From NCBI GenBank assembly GCA_027924025.1, contig AP026970.1, forward strand, positions 558,001-622,000: a stretch of 64,000 nucleotides of DNA, written 5' to 3'. Below the pieces are notes generated by a model that worked only from the letters and a program-made list of their open reading frames with translations, ran no database searches and was not told the DNA's origin. Position numbers and translations under genes: made by a program. This document shows, one piece after another, positions 53,201 to 61,871 of this stretch. How positions within the stretch are numbered: position 1 is the stretch's first letter; each line of letters begins with the position of its first letter. The stretch comes from Comamonadaceae bacterium OS-4. GTDB lineage: Bacteria; Pseudomonadota; Gammaproteobacteria; Burkholderiales; Burkholderiaceae_C.

Positions 53201-56200
53201 TTGGAGGCTGTCAGCAAGTTGGTGCCGCTGGCCAGGGTCAGGCTATCGCTGCCACCTGCGAGGTCGTAAACGGCTCCCGAGACGGCTTGGGTCAGGGTGA
53301 GGGCATCGCCTGCAGCGCCGCCGATGACTTGCTCCACGCTGGCATCCAGGCTCAAGATGTTGGCCGCAGCGCCGGAGAGGGTGAGGCGGTCGACGCCGGC
53401 CCCGAGGTTGAATACGCCGCTGCTCTGGGCGGCGCCCAAGGTGATGGTGTCAGCACCTGTGCCGCCGGTGATGGTTTCAATGCCGGTGGCGGTCAGGTTG
53501 TTGCTGCCATTGGCCAAGACCAATTGGTCTGCACCTGCAGCGAGGTCAATGTTGCCGTTGCTGATGACCGAGCCGAGGGTCACGATGTCGGCGCCGGCAT
53601 TGCCCACAACGGTTTCCACATTGCTCGCGGTGACAGTGTTCGCGCCGTTGGCCAGGGTGAGCTTGTCGGTGGTTCCGCCACCCAGGTCCAGCACCAGATT
53701 GCTGGTGGCGGTGGTCAGGCTGACGTCATCCGCGCCGGAGCCGCCCACAATGCTTTCCACATCGCTGGCGGTCACCACGTTGGTGCCACCCGCCAGGGTC
53801 AGGCGGTCGGTGCCTGCGCCGAGGTTGTACACCGTGCCTGTGGCGCTATTGGTCAGCGTGATGTTGTCTGCCAATGTGCCGCCTGTGACCGTTTCTACCG
53901 TGGCATTCAGGGACAACGTGTTGATGGCATTGGCCAGCACCACTTGGTCGGTGCCCGCACCCAGGTCCACGGTAATGCCGCTGACCGCCGCGGTGAAGGT
54001 GACAGTGTCGTTGACCGAGCCGGTACCGGAAATGGTTTCGATGTTGTTGACGGTGACCGCATTGACACCGGCACCGGACAGGATCAGTTTGTCGCCGGAG
54101 CCCGCTCCGAGGTCGTAACTCAGTCCGTTGACAGCGCCGTTGAGGGTCACGATGTCGTCGCCCGCGCCGCCTACCAAGCTCTCTACCGAGGCACCCACGG
54201 TGAGTGCATTGCCCGAGGCGCCCAAGGTCAGGGTGTCTGTGCCGGCGCCCAAGTCCACAGAGCCTCCAGAGACACTGGTGGCGAGGGTGATGCTGTCGTC
54301 GCCGCTGCCGCTGGCAAGAATGGTCTCAACGTTGCTCACCGTCAGCGTGGTGCCGCCTGCAGCCAGCGTCAAACTGTCTGCGCCGGAACCCAGGTCAATG
54401 CTGGCCCCGGTGATGGCTGCGCCCAACACAATCGTGTCTGCCGCGTTGCCGCCGGTGATGGTTTCGATTCCGGTGGCGGTCAATGAGTTGGCCGCTGCGC
54501 CCGACAGCGTGAGGCTGTCTGAGCCACTGCCCAGGTCGTAGACCGCGTTGGTGACTGCGCCGCCCAGGGTAATCGCGTCTGCCAGCGTGCCACCCAAAAT
54601 GCTCTCAATGCCCGAAACCGACAGGGTGTTGGCAATATTGGTCAGCGTCAGGGTGTCGGCTCCTGAGCCGCCTACGATGGATTCGATATTGGCCGCAGTG
54701 ACAGCATTGGTGCCGTTGGCCAATACCAAGCGGTCGATGCCTGCTGCCAGATCGAGGTTGGCCGTTGTGGTGGCTGCGCTCAGGGTGACGGTATCGGCAC
54801 CGGCATCACCAGTGATCGATTCCACCCCGCTGGCGGTGACGGTGTTGGTGCCGTTGGCCAGGGTCAGGCTGTCTGTGCCGCTGCCCAGGTTGATGATGGC
54901 GCCTGAGACGGCGGCAGACTGGGTGATGGTGTCTGCACCCGTGCCACCGGTTAGCGTTTCTACGCCGGATACGGTGAACACGCCATCTGAATTGGAGAGG
55001 GTCAGCGCGTCGGCGCCGCTGCCGAGGTCGATGGTGCCAGCCGAGCTGCCAGCGCCCAGGGTCAGGGTATCAGCGCCGGAGCCGCCGGTGATCGACTCTA
55101 CGTTGCTGACACTGAGTGTGTTCACTCCGTTGGCCAGAATCAGGGCGTCGCTGCCGGCCTTCAGGTCGATGGTCACGCCAGTGGCGGCGACCGCCAGTGT
55201 GAGGGTGTCGTTGCCGGTGCCGCCCGACACCGACTCCACGTTCTGGGTGGTGACGGTGTTGGTGCCATCGGCCAAGGTCAGGCTGTCAGTGCCCGAGCCG
55301 AGGTTGACCACGGTGCCTGTCAAGGCACTGCCAAAAGTCACCGCATCGCTGCCGCTGCCGCCATTGAGCGTTTCCACGTTGCTGATGGTCAGCGTGTTCG
55401 CGCCGTTGGCCAGGTTCAAGGTGTCTGTGCCGGCCCCGAGGTTGACGCTAACTGCAGCTGTGTCGGTAAGCGTGATCGTGTCCGATCCGGAGTCGCCCAC
55501 GACCGTCTCAACGCCGGTCAGTGTGAGCACATTGTCCTCGTTGAAGAGGGTCAAGGAGTCACCGGTACCGCCGGCCAGGTTCACGACGCCGCCGGTGACA
55601 CCGGCGCCGAAGGTGATGACGTCATCACCCGCGTTGCCGGTAATGGTTTCCACATTGGTCGCGCTGATGGTGTTGGCACCATTGGCCAACACCAAGGTGT
55701 CGTTGCCCGCACCCAGGTTGGCATTCAGCGCTGCAACGCTGGCCGACAAGGTGACCGTGTCGGCACCGGAGTCGCCGACCACGGTTTCGACGTTGGTGAT
55801 CGTCAGGTTGTTGGGTGCATCAAAGAGCGTCAGGACGTCAGCACCGGCACCGAGGTCGATTTGTGCGCCGGTGACGCTGTTGCCCAAGGCGACCGTGTCT
55901 GCGTTGGCGTTACCCACCAAGGTTTCCACGTTTTTGACGGTCAGAGTATTGGCAAAGTTGCCGAGGTTCAGCACGTCCGTGCCTGCACCCAGGTCGATCT
56001 GACTCGCAGTGGCTGCATCCGCCAAGGTCAGGGTGTCAGTCCCGGTGCCGCCCAAGACGGTTTCAACACCGGTGGTGCTCAGGGTGTTGGCGCCGTTGGT
56101 CAGGGTGACCTTGTCGGCCGTGCCTGCGCCCAAGTTGATCTGGCCGCCGCTCAGTGTGGTGAGGAAGGTGACTTGGTCAACCCCCGCATTGCCGGTGACC

Positions 56201-59200
56201 GACTCCACGTTGGACAGCGTCACGCTGTTGGAGGCATTGGCCAGGGTCAGGCTGTCTGTGCCGTCACCGAGGTCGAGGCGCATGTTGGCCACACCGGCGT
56301 TGAGCACGATGGTGTCATTGCCTGCGCCGGCGGTCAGGCTCTCGATGCTGTTACCCAGTGTCAGCGTATTGTTGCCACCCGACAGGTTCAGTCGGTCGCC
56401 TGCGCCTGCGCCCAAGTCGTAGCTGCCGCTATTGACGGTGGCACTCAGGGTGATGGTGTCGTTACCGGCGCTGCCCACGACGGTCTCTACCGTGGTGTCC
56501 AGGGTCAGTGTGGAGCCCACGCCACCTGCCAGGGTCAAGGTGTCGTTGCCCACTCCGAGCGAAATGGTGCCACCGCTCACTGCGGTGCCCAGTGTCACGG
56601 TGTCATCGCCACCGCCGCCGGTGATGGATTCAATGCCGGTGGCAGTCAGGCTGTTGGTGCCGTTGAACAGGGTCAGGCTGTCGTTGCCGGCGTTGAGGTT
56701 GATGACCCCGCCGGTGATGGTGCTGCCCAAGGCGATGGTGTCGTCGCCATTGGCTCCGGTGATGTTTTCAATGTCGCTGGCGGTCAAGGAGTTGGCCGCG
56801 GTGCTGGTCAAGGTCAGGCTATCGGTGCCGGAGCCGAGCTGGTACACGCCCCCGGTCACCGCAGTGGTGAGGGTGATGGCATCGGACAGGGTACCGCCCA
56901 CCACGGTTTCCACCGTGGCGTTCAGTGAGAGGGTGTTGGCCGCGTCTGCCAGGTTGATGATGTCGGAGCCGGCACCCAGGTCAATGCTGATGCCGGAGGC
57001 TGCTGCAGTAAAGGTAATGTTGTCGCTGGCTGTGCCGCCCTGGATGGTTTCGATCCCTACCGCGGTGATGGTGTTGGTGCCTGCGCTGGAGAGCGTGAGT
57101 CGGTCTGCAGTGCCGCCGCCCAGGTCATAGGTCAGGCCTGTGACAGCGCTGCCGACGGTGATCAGGTCGTTGCCCGAGCCACCCACCACGGTCTCGATGT
57201 TGCCGCTCACTGTCAAGGTGTTGCCACCGTTGGCAAGATTCAAGGTGTCGGTGCCGCTGCCCAGATCGAAGCTGCCGCCACTGACAACAGTGCTCAGGGT
57301 CACTGCGTCATTGCCGGTGCTGCCCACAATGGTTTCGATGGCAGACACTGTGACAGCAGATCCATTGCCCGCCAGGGTCAATGTGTCGGTTCCGCCGCCA
57401 CCGACGACACTTTCGATACCGGTGGCTGTCAGGCTGTTGGTGCCGCTGGCCAGGCGCAAGGTATCTATGCCGGCCTTGAGGTCAAAGACCGCTCCAGTGA
57501 CTGCAGTTCCGAGGGTGATGCTGTCATCCAGGGTGCCGCCGTTGATGCTTTCAATCGACGACACGGTCAGTGCGTTGGTGATGTCCGTCAGGGCGAGGGT
57601 GTCGGTCAAGGTGCCGCCGACGATGGATTCCACCCCCGCAGTCGTGAGCGTGTTGGCAGCATTGGTCAGCACCAGTGTGTCGGCGCCTGCGCCGCCGGTC
57701 ACATTTTCGACATCGACCGCGGTCACCGTGTTGGTGCCGTTGGCGAGCGTCAGTGCATCGGTGCCGGCGCCCAGGGTCACGGTCATGCCGCTGCCGGCGG
57801 TGCCCAATGTCACAAGGTCAGCGCCTACGCCACCGGTGGTGGTTTCTACGCCGGTGACGGTGTAGGTTCCGCCATCGGCAGAGAGGGTCAAGGTGTCTGT
57901 GCCACTGCCCAGATCGATGGTGCCCAGCGTCGTACCCGCACCCAGCGTGACAGCGTCTGCGCCGCTTCCGCCGGTGATCGACTCCACCAGCGTGGCAGTG
58001 ATCGCGTTGGTGCCGTTCGCCAAGGTCAGTTGGTCGGAGCCGCCTTGCAAGTTGATGGTGGCGCCGTTGATGGCTGCGGCCAGGGTGATGTTGTCCGCGC
58101 CTGCGTCGCCGGTAATACTTTCGGTGCCGGACACGGTGAGGGTGTTGCCGCCCGCTGCCAAAGTCAGGCTGTCGGCGCCTGCGCCGAGGTTGACGGTGCC
58201 GCTGGCGACAGCGGCTCCGAAGGTCACGGTGTCTGCCGCAGAACTACCGGTGAAGCTTTCGACGTTGCTGACGGTGATGCCGTTGGCCGCTGTGCCGTTG
58301 CCCAGAATGACCTGGTCGTTGCCTACGCCAAGGTCGTAAACACCGGCGGTGGTGGTCAGGGTGTTGAAGGTCACCACGTCGTCGCCAACGCCACCGGTGA
58401 CGGTCTCGATGTTGGAGACGGTGATGTTGTGGTTTTCGACCGAGAGGGTCAGTACGTCCGTGCCGGCGCCCAGGTCGATGAGGGCATTGGAAATGCCTGC
58501 GCCCAGCGTAATGACGTCTGCACCGCCGTTGCCCAAGAGGCTTTCAGCGCCTGCAACCGTCAGCGTGTTGCCGCCCGCTGCCAGGATCAGTTTGTCGGCG
58601 GTGCCTGCTCCGAGGTCAATGTCGCCAGCACCTTGGGCTGCGCCCAGGGTGACTGTGTCGGCACCGGAGTTGCCCACAATGGTTTCCACGTTGCTGGCGG
58701 TAATGGCGTTGGTGCCATCGGCGAGGTTCAATTGGTCGGTACCACCGGCCAGGTCGATCACGGTGTTGGTGCTTGCTGCGCCCAGCGTCACGGTGTCATC
58801 GCCACCGACGCCAGTGATGCTTTCGATGTTGGAGGCGGTGAGGGTGTTGGCGCCGGTGGACAGCGTCAGGGTGTCAGTGCCGGCCCCCAGGTTGAAGACG
58901 CCACCCGTGCTGGTGTCTGCCAAAACCAGCGTGTCGGCGCCAGTGCCACCAGTGACTGTTTCGACAGCGGTGGTGGTGAGGCTGTTGTCTGCATCGGACA
59001 ACACGATCCGGTCTGTCGTGCCTGCGGCCAGGTTGAATTGGCCGTTGGTCACACCGGTGCGCAAGGTGATCTGGTCTGCCCCGGCGTTGCCGGTGATGGA
59101 CTCCAGGTTCGATACCTGCAAAATGTTACCGCCGTTGGCCAGCACCAGCTGATCGGTTCCGCCCGCGCTGTCCACCTGCATGTTGATCACGCTTTGCGTC

Positions 59201-61599
59201 AAGGTGATCACATCTGCACCGGCGCCGCCTATCAGCGTTTCTACCGACGCATTCAGGGTGACGGTGTTGCCGCCATCGGCGAGGTTCAGCCTGTCAGACC
59301 CGAGCCCCAGATCGATGGTGGTGCCCGCGGCTACCGCTGCACTCATGGTGATGGTGTCTGCGCCGGTACTGCCGACCAGGGATTCAATGCTGCCGTCTAG
59401 CGTGAGGGTGGAGGCGCCGCCCAGGGTCAGTTTGTCGGTGCCTGCCCCCAGTGTGTAGGAGCCGCCGGTCACGCCACCGGTCAAGGTGACATCGTCATCT
59501 CCGCCGCCGCCGGTCAGGGTTTCGACGCCGCTCGCGGTCAGGGTGTTGGCACCAGTGCCGGCGTCGAGGGTGAGGGTGTCGGTCCCGGCCTTCAAATCAT
59601 AGGTGGCGCCGGTCACGGTGCCGGTCAGCGCAACGGTGTCGTTGCCCGCGTTGCCGGAAATGCTTTCGATGCCGGCAGCCGTAATGGTGTTGGTGCCATT
59701 GGCCAGGGTCAGGCTGTCCGTACCAGACCCCAAGTTGACGGTGGCACCGGCAATCGCCGCACCGAAGGTGACGGTATCGGCAGCGGTTCCCCCGGTCACC
59801 GACTCCACACCAGTGGCGGTGATGACGTTGGCTCCATTGGAGAGCACAAGACTGTCTGACCCGGCGCCCAGGTTGACAATATCGCCACTGTTGGCGGCTG
59901 TGCTCAGGGTGATGCTGTCACCGCCGGAGTTGCCGGTGATGGTTTCGGTATTGGCAACCGTCAGCGCGTTGGTGCCGTTGGCCAGCGTCAGGCTGTCGGA
60001 GCCTGCCGCAAGGTCTATGGTGCCGCTGGCTTGGCTGGCACCCAGCGTGATGTTGTCGGCATTGATATCACCGGTGAGCGACTCCACGTTGGACACCGTG
60101 ATGGTGTTGCCACCTGATGCGAGGGTCAGCCGGTCAGCGCCTGCGGCCAGATCGATTGTGCCGCCGGAGAGCGCGGCAGTCAGTGTCAGCTCATCCGCAT
60201 CGGCTCCGCCGGTGATGAGCTCAACACCGCTGGCGGTGACGATATTGCCGCCCGCTGCGAGCGTGAGGCTGTCACTGCCCGCGCCCAGGTTGGCAATGGC
60301 GCCGGAGATGGCGGCGCCAAAAGTGACGCTGTCCGCGCCGGTGCCGCCAGTGATGGTCTCCACATTGGTGGCGCTCAGGCTGTTGGTGCCGTTGGCCAGG
60401 GTGATGACGTCGGTGCCGCTACCCAGTTGGTAGACGCCGTTGGTGACGGTGCCGCCCATGGTGATGGTGTCGTCGCCGGTGCCTCCGGTGAGTGTTTCAA
60501 TGCCGGTTGCACCAAGGGTGTTGGTTCCATTGGCCAGCGTCAAGGTGTCCACCCCGGCGCCGCCGCCGAGGTTGAAGTTGCCCCCGGTCACGGCGGTTTG
60601 CAGCGCTACCGTGTCGTCGCCAGTGCCGCCCATGACGGACTCGACGTTGGATGCGGTGATCAGGTTGGTGCCCGCAGCGAGCGTCAGCGTATCGCTGCCG
60701 CTGCCCAAATCAAACACGCCGGTTTGCGCGGCACCCAAGGTCAAGGTGTCGTTGCCGGTGCTGCCGGTCACCGACTCAATATTCGACAGGGTGAGGGTGT
60801 TGGCACTGCCGGCCAGGGTGATCTGGTCGGCACCGTCGCCCAGGTTGATCGCGCCACTGGCTTGTGCTGCGCCCAGGGTAATGACATCGGCACCAGCGCC
60901 TGCTGTGGAAATGCTTTCTACGTTCGAGATGCTGGCCACGTTGCCGCCTGCCGCCAAGGTCAAGGTGTCAGCGCCCCCGAGAAGGTCAATCACCCCCGCT
61001 GAAGCGATGGATGTGGTCAGGGTAATGGTGTCGGCCCCGGCGTTGCCGGTGACGGTTTCGGCCCCCGCTACCGTGACCGAGTTCACGCCGTTGGCGAAGG
61101 TGATGCTGTCGGAATCGGCGCCCAAGTCAAAAGCGCCGGAGGTGACTGCCGTTGTGAGGGTCAGCGCATCGGCCCCTGCGCCAAGGCTGACGCTGGCTGC
61201 GCCGAAAGAGCCACCCATGGTGACCGTGTCATCGCCTGCCACGCCGACCACGGTTTCCACGTTGCTCAGGGTGACACTGTTGGTGCCGGTGGAGAGTGTG
61301 ACCCGGTCATTCCCTGCGCCGAGGTCCATGGTGACGCCGGTGCTGGAGGCCACCAGGGTAAGGGTGTCGGCGCCGGAGTTGCCGCTGACGGACTCGATAT
61401 TGGCAATCGTGCCGGTGTTATTGAAGTTGCCGAGGGTCAGGGTGTCGGTGCCGCTGCCCAGGTCGATCAATGTGTTGCTGGCATTGGTGAGCTGGGAGCT
61501 GATGGTGATGGCATCCACCCCCGTTCCGCCCACGATCGTGTCGATGTTTCCGGGCAAAGTCAGGTTGCTGTCGCCGCCGGAGATGGTGATCGTGGTCAT
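47272..61599 (-). CDS. Giant RTX-like repeat protein, candidate type I secretion substrate
   Basis: A 4775-residue acidic protein. Residues about 30-4640 are roughly 100 tandem units of about 46 residues: a GxGADTITL strand, a LGAGTDSLTLANGTN strand, then an xVESITGG turn. These are degenerate RTX-like half-sites, predicting a very long beta-roll or solenoid. Residues 4654-4682 carry canonical nonapeptides (DGGNGDDSL; NGADILIGGSGADRF). The tail holds DTINDFVVGQDKLVF and ends ASDFQWT, typical of a type I signal. I see no cysteine, no Sec signal and no LapA-type N-terminal retention module. GAGAGG precedes the ATG. It leads an operon with a glycosyltransferase and two methyltransferases. It could be an S-layer-like sheet, adhesin or matrix protein. 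Confidence 0.88.
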   Translation of the reverse strand: MTTITISGGDSNLTLPGNIDTIVGGTGVDAITISSQLTNASNTLIDLGSGTDTLTLGNFNNTGTIANIESVSGNSGADTLTLVASSTGVTMDLGAGNDRVTLSTGTNSVTLSNVETVVGVAGDDTVTMGGSFGAASVSLGAGADALTLTTAVTSGAFDLGADSDSITFANGVNSVTVAGAETVTGNAGADTITLTTSIASAGVIDLLGGADTLTLAAGGNVASISNVESISTAGAGADVITLGAAQASGAINLGDGADQITLAGSANTLTLSNIESVTGSTGNDTLTLGAAQTGVFDLGSGSDTLTLAAGTNLITASNVESVMGGTGDDTVALQTAVTGGNFNLGGGAGVDTLTLANGTNTLGATGIETLTGGTGDDTITMGGTVTNGVYQLGSGTDVITLANGTNSLSATNVETITGGTGADSVTFGAAISGAIANLGAGSDSLTLAAGGNIVTASGVELITGGADADELTLTAALSGGTIDLAAGADRLTLASGGNTITVSNVESLTGDINADNITLGASQASGTIDLAAGSDSLTLANGTNALTVANTETITGNSGGDSITLSTAANSGDIVNLGAGSDSLVLSNGANVITATGVESVTGGTAADTVTFGAAIAGATVNLGSGTDSLTLANGTNTITAAGIESISGNAGNDTVALTGTVTGATYDLKAGTDTLTLDAGTGANTLTASGVETLTGGGGDDDVTLTGGVTGGSYTLGAGTDKLTLGGASTLTLDGSIESLVGSTGADTITMSAAVAAGTTIDLGLGSDRLNLADGGNTVTLNASVETLIGGAGADVITLTQSVINMQVDSAGGTDQLVLANGGNILQVSNLESITGNAGADQITLRTGVTNGQFNLAAGTTDRIVLSDADNSLTTTAVETVTGGTGADTLVLADTSTGGVFNLGAGTDTLTLSTGANTLTASNIESITGVGGDDTVTLGAASTNTVIDLAGGTDQLNLADGTNAITASNVETIVGNSGADTVTLGAAQGAGDIDLGAGTADKLILAAGGNTLTVAGAESLLGNGGADVITLGAGISNALIDLGAGTDVLTLSVENHNITVSNIETVTGGVGDDVVTFNTLTTTAGVYDLGVGNDQVILGNGTAANGITVSNVESFTGSSAADTVTFGAAVASGTVNLGAGADSLTLAAGGNTLTVSGTESITGDAGADNITLAAAINGATINLQGGSDQLTLANGTNAITATLVESITGGSGADAVTLGAGTTLGTIDLGSGTDTLTLSADGGTYTVTGVETTTGGVGADLVTLGTAGSGMTVTLGAGTDALTLANGTNTVTAVDVENVTGGAGADTLVLTNAANTLTTAGVESIVGGTLTDTLALTDITNALTVSSIESINGGTLDDSITLGTAVTGAVFDLKAGIDTLRLASGTNSLTATGIESVVGGGGTDTLTLAGNGSAVTVSAIETIVGSTGNDAVTLSTVVSGGSFDLGSGTDTLNLANGGNTLTVSGNIETVVGGSGNDLITVGSAVTGLTYDLGGGTADRLTLSSAGTNTITAVGIETIQGGTASDNITFTAAASGISIDLGAGSDIINLADAANTLSLNATVETVVGGTLSDAITLTTAVTGGVYQLGSGTDSLTLTSTAANSLTASDIENITGANGDDTIALGSTITGGVINLNAGNDSLTLFNGTNSLTATGIESITGGGGDDTVTLGTAVSGGTISLGVGNDTLTLAGGVGSTLTLDTTVETVVGSAGNDTITLSATVNSGSYDLGAGAGDRLNLSGGNNTLTLGNSIESLTAGAGNDTIVLNAGVANMRLDLGDGTDSLTLANASNSVTLSNVESVTGNAGVDQVTFLTTLSGGQINLGAGTADKVTLTNGANTLSTTGVETVLGGTGTDTLTLADAATASQIDLGAGTDVLNLGNFANTLTVKNVETLVGNANADTVALGNSVTGAQIDLGAGADVLTLFDAPNNLTITNVETVVGDSGADTVTLSASVAALNANLGAGNDTLVLANGANTISATNVETITGNAGDDVITFGAGVTGGVVNLAGGTGDSLTLFNEDNVLTLTGVETVVGDSGSDTITLTDTAAVSVNLGAGTDTLNLANGANTLTISNVETLNGGSGSDAVTFGSALTGTVVNLGSGTDSLTLADGTNTVTTQNVESVSGGTGNDTLTLAVAATGVTIDLKAGSDALILANGVNTLSVSNVESITGGSGADTLTLGAGSSAGTIDLGSGADALTLSNSDGVFTVSGVETLTGGTGADTITQSAAVSGAIINLGSGTDSLTLANGTNTVTASGVESITGDAGADTVTLSAATTTANLDLAAGIDRLVLANGTNAVTAANIESIVGGSGADTLTLTNIANTLSVSGIESILGGTLADAITLGGAVTNAVYDLGSGSDSLTLSGAAANSLTATGIETITGGNAADTIVLGAAITGASIDLGSGADSLTLAAGGTTLTVSNVETILASGSGDDSITLATSVSGGSVDLGAGTDTLTLGASGNALTVGASVESLVGGAGDDIVTLNGAVNGLSYDLGAGSGDKLILSGAGVNAVTVNNIETISGTGSVNDTVTFTAAVSGITVDLGAGTDQVVLANAINTLSLNATVETVTGGTLADNITLTNSATGTVYNLGAGTDRLTLAGGTNVVTASDVESIVGGSGADDVSLTTATSNLVLDLGGGTTDKLTLANGANTVTASNVETVVGNAGADIVTLGSVISNGNIDLAAGADQLVLANGSNNLTATGIETITGGTGADTITLGAAQSSGVFNLGAGVDRLTLSGAAANILSLDASVEQVIGGAAGDALTLTQAVSGAVYDLAGGSDSLTLASGTNLLTASNVESVTGNAGDDNVTLGAAISGASIDLAGGNDTVQLSSAGNNTVTLASVESVSGGGSNDNVTLTTVLSGGTVNLAGSNDSDRLQLADGGNVATINNVESLTGGNGNDVITMTNASPFNAVVDLGAGSGDKITLAAGGNTMTLNNVESVEGNAGADVITFGTAVAGAQLDLGAGVDKLFLAAGGNTVTASNLESISGGSGNDIVTLLTTVTAGNFDLGSGSDSLSLADGTNSLTASNSVETITGGSGADTITFTGGVSTGAFSLGAGNDTLILANAANSFTVSSTVESVLGNSGADTLTLDSAVTGNTYDLGAGADRLTLSGLGANTLTLNGSIESLVGSSANDTIALTAAVSGHNYDLGTGNDQLTLADGANTLTLAGIESVLGGTGSDTLTLSAAQTSGTIDLGGGSDKVTLFNANNTVSLGNVETIVGNAGDDLITLTTAISGGSVSLGAGADVLTLANFNNSLSIDAAIESLVGGDANDSVTLTQIVAGNSYDLGSGTDTLVLLASGSGANSVTLSNIESLKGGSGADTITLATTVTGAVIDLGSGTDSLSLANGTNTLTVSGAENITGNSGDDNVTLGAAVTGGSIVLGSGTDTLTLANAANTLTVGADIETLIGNSGADVVSLATAVTGRTYDLGAGSDRLILADGTNQITAANIETVTGGTGDDSITLTAATSGGSFNLGNGTDILTLANFNNTLSLNGSVETVVGGNANDTIALSTTVTGAVYNLGAGTDTLTLLATGSGANSLALNGVESVLGGSGADTVTLTTQTTTGNFNLGSGADTLTLGNFNNTLTATGVETIVGDNGNDTVTLGAGLSGVTSLVLGAGIDILNLANAANTITLGSDIETVTGNSANDVITLNAAVNGNVYDLGGGTDALNLAGAGNTVTVSGVETLTGSSGADLVTLTSAQSSGTYDLGSGVDVLTLAAGVNTLTVRNTESIIGTSGVNTITLGTLATNGEFDLGAGQDKLTLANGTNSATLSNIETIVGGSGADTITLATAASGLNIDLGSGTDILQLGDFANTLSLGNSVETLLGGNLVDTITLTSAVSTGTINLGDGSDKLVLFNAANTLTVTNVETLVANAGADFITLGNTVTGQTFDLAAGTDKLTLSGAGANTLTASNIETIVGLAGDDTVTLSAAVSGASISLGAGTDTLILATTGANTLTLNTDIETLVAGGANDVITLSAAVASRSFDLGAGTDQLTLSGNGNTVTLSNVETVTGSSGADTVTIATNMTAALVNMGSGVDTLVLAATSGVNTLVVSNAETITANASDDTLTLSTGMTGGVIDLGGGVNKLTLAAVANTLTLSNTESVTGGAADDRITFGTQVTAGNFNLGGGVTDTLTLGNFDNTLTALGVETIVGNAGVDDITLANAAAGGSFNLGAGNDVLRLFNGLNNITLTNSVETVIGNSGSDVITLGTNGATGNLYNLGAGADSITFGNFVNLATLAGVETITGNSGADTITLTTQAVNALINLSSGTDTLNLANFANTASVAGVETLNGNAGADTITLTAAQTAGVYDLGAGIDRLILAGSGVNTLTVMNVESVFGAGGTDSLTFTAGLTGNVIDLGTSGDKLTLSNDGNDFTASNVETILGGTGNDTITFGAAVTGVTSLTGGDGVDELRLFNGANSFTLSDGTIETITGNASADVITLTAAVNGTTYNLAGGLDSLTLGNFTNSITASGVETITGNSGADTVTLTTTLSNGVINLAGGTDTLNLSSGVNSFSVSGVEFLNGNSGSDRITYTTAITNATVDLGGASDTLTLATSGTNQVTIVGVETLIAGGASDDITLGEVASGMTFNLGAGSDILRLSGNGANNVTASGIESIIGGAADDTITLALATVGSRLDGGNGDDSLIGSNGADILIGGSGADRFIFRDTLQSSMTVSDTINDFVVGQDKLVFEGLGNGTFSIVSSFSNTGNAQATYAYNGGTSTGTLLIDSDGNGAADMKLTLLGGSAAALSASDFQWT
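47650..61510 (-). repeat. Protein-coding repeat array of about 100 units of about 138 bp
   Basis: The DNA encodes units of 45-47 residues that are clearly homologous in protein yet differ at many bases. This indicates old expansion with divergence rather than recent slippage. There are no spacers of the CRISPR kind. Confidence 0.85.
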
Positions 61600-61837
61600 G
61601 GGGAGCCTCTCGGATTAAGTGTCTGCTGGCAATTTCTGGCCGCTAGGCAGGTAACCCGTGTCACCTACTTCAACAATACGGCCTCTCCACGGTATTACGG
61701 CAGGGCTGAAATATTCTTGAGTCCGTTGGGGCACAAACCGCAAAAACAGCGCTTTTCCGCAGTTCAGAGCGCTCCATGGGTGGAAGTGTCACGAACTAAT
61801 TTAAGCTTTTAAAAGTGCCGTTGGCGCATATAAATCG

Positions 61838-61865
61838 TGCGCTTATAGCTATCAAAAACATAGCA
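61838..61865 (-). repeat. Short interspersed repeat copy C
   Basis: The reverse strand reads TGCTATGTTTTTGATAGC followed by TATAAGCGCAC, six bases after the fliE stop. It is related to copies A and B. Confidence 0.45.
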
Positions 61866-61871
61866 AAAACG

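Noticed and set aside
47650-61510. Regular repeats of about 138 bp as a possible CRISPR or satellite array
   Set aside because: The periodicity is protein-coding, with variable bases throughout, no constant repeat and no unique spacers.
47420-61618. Very long open frames on the plus strand opposite the giant repeat gene (for example 48640-50220, 52012-54486, 58030-59400)
   Set aside because: They are shadows of a GC-rich repetitive coding strand. Their products are low-complexity and repeat only because the opposite strand repeats. They lack ribosome-binding sites and domains.
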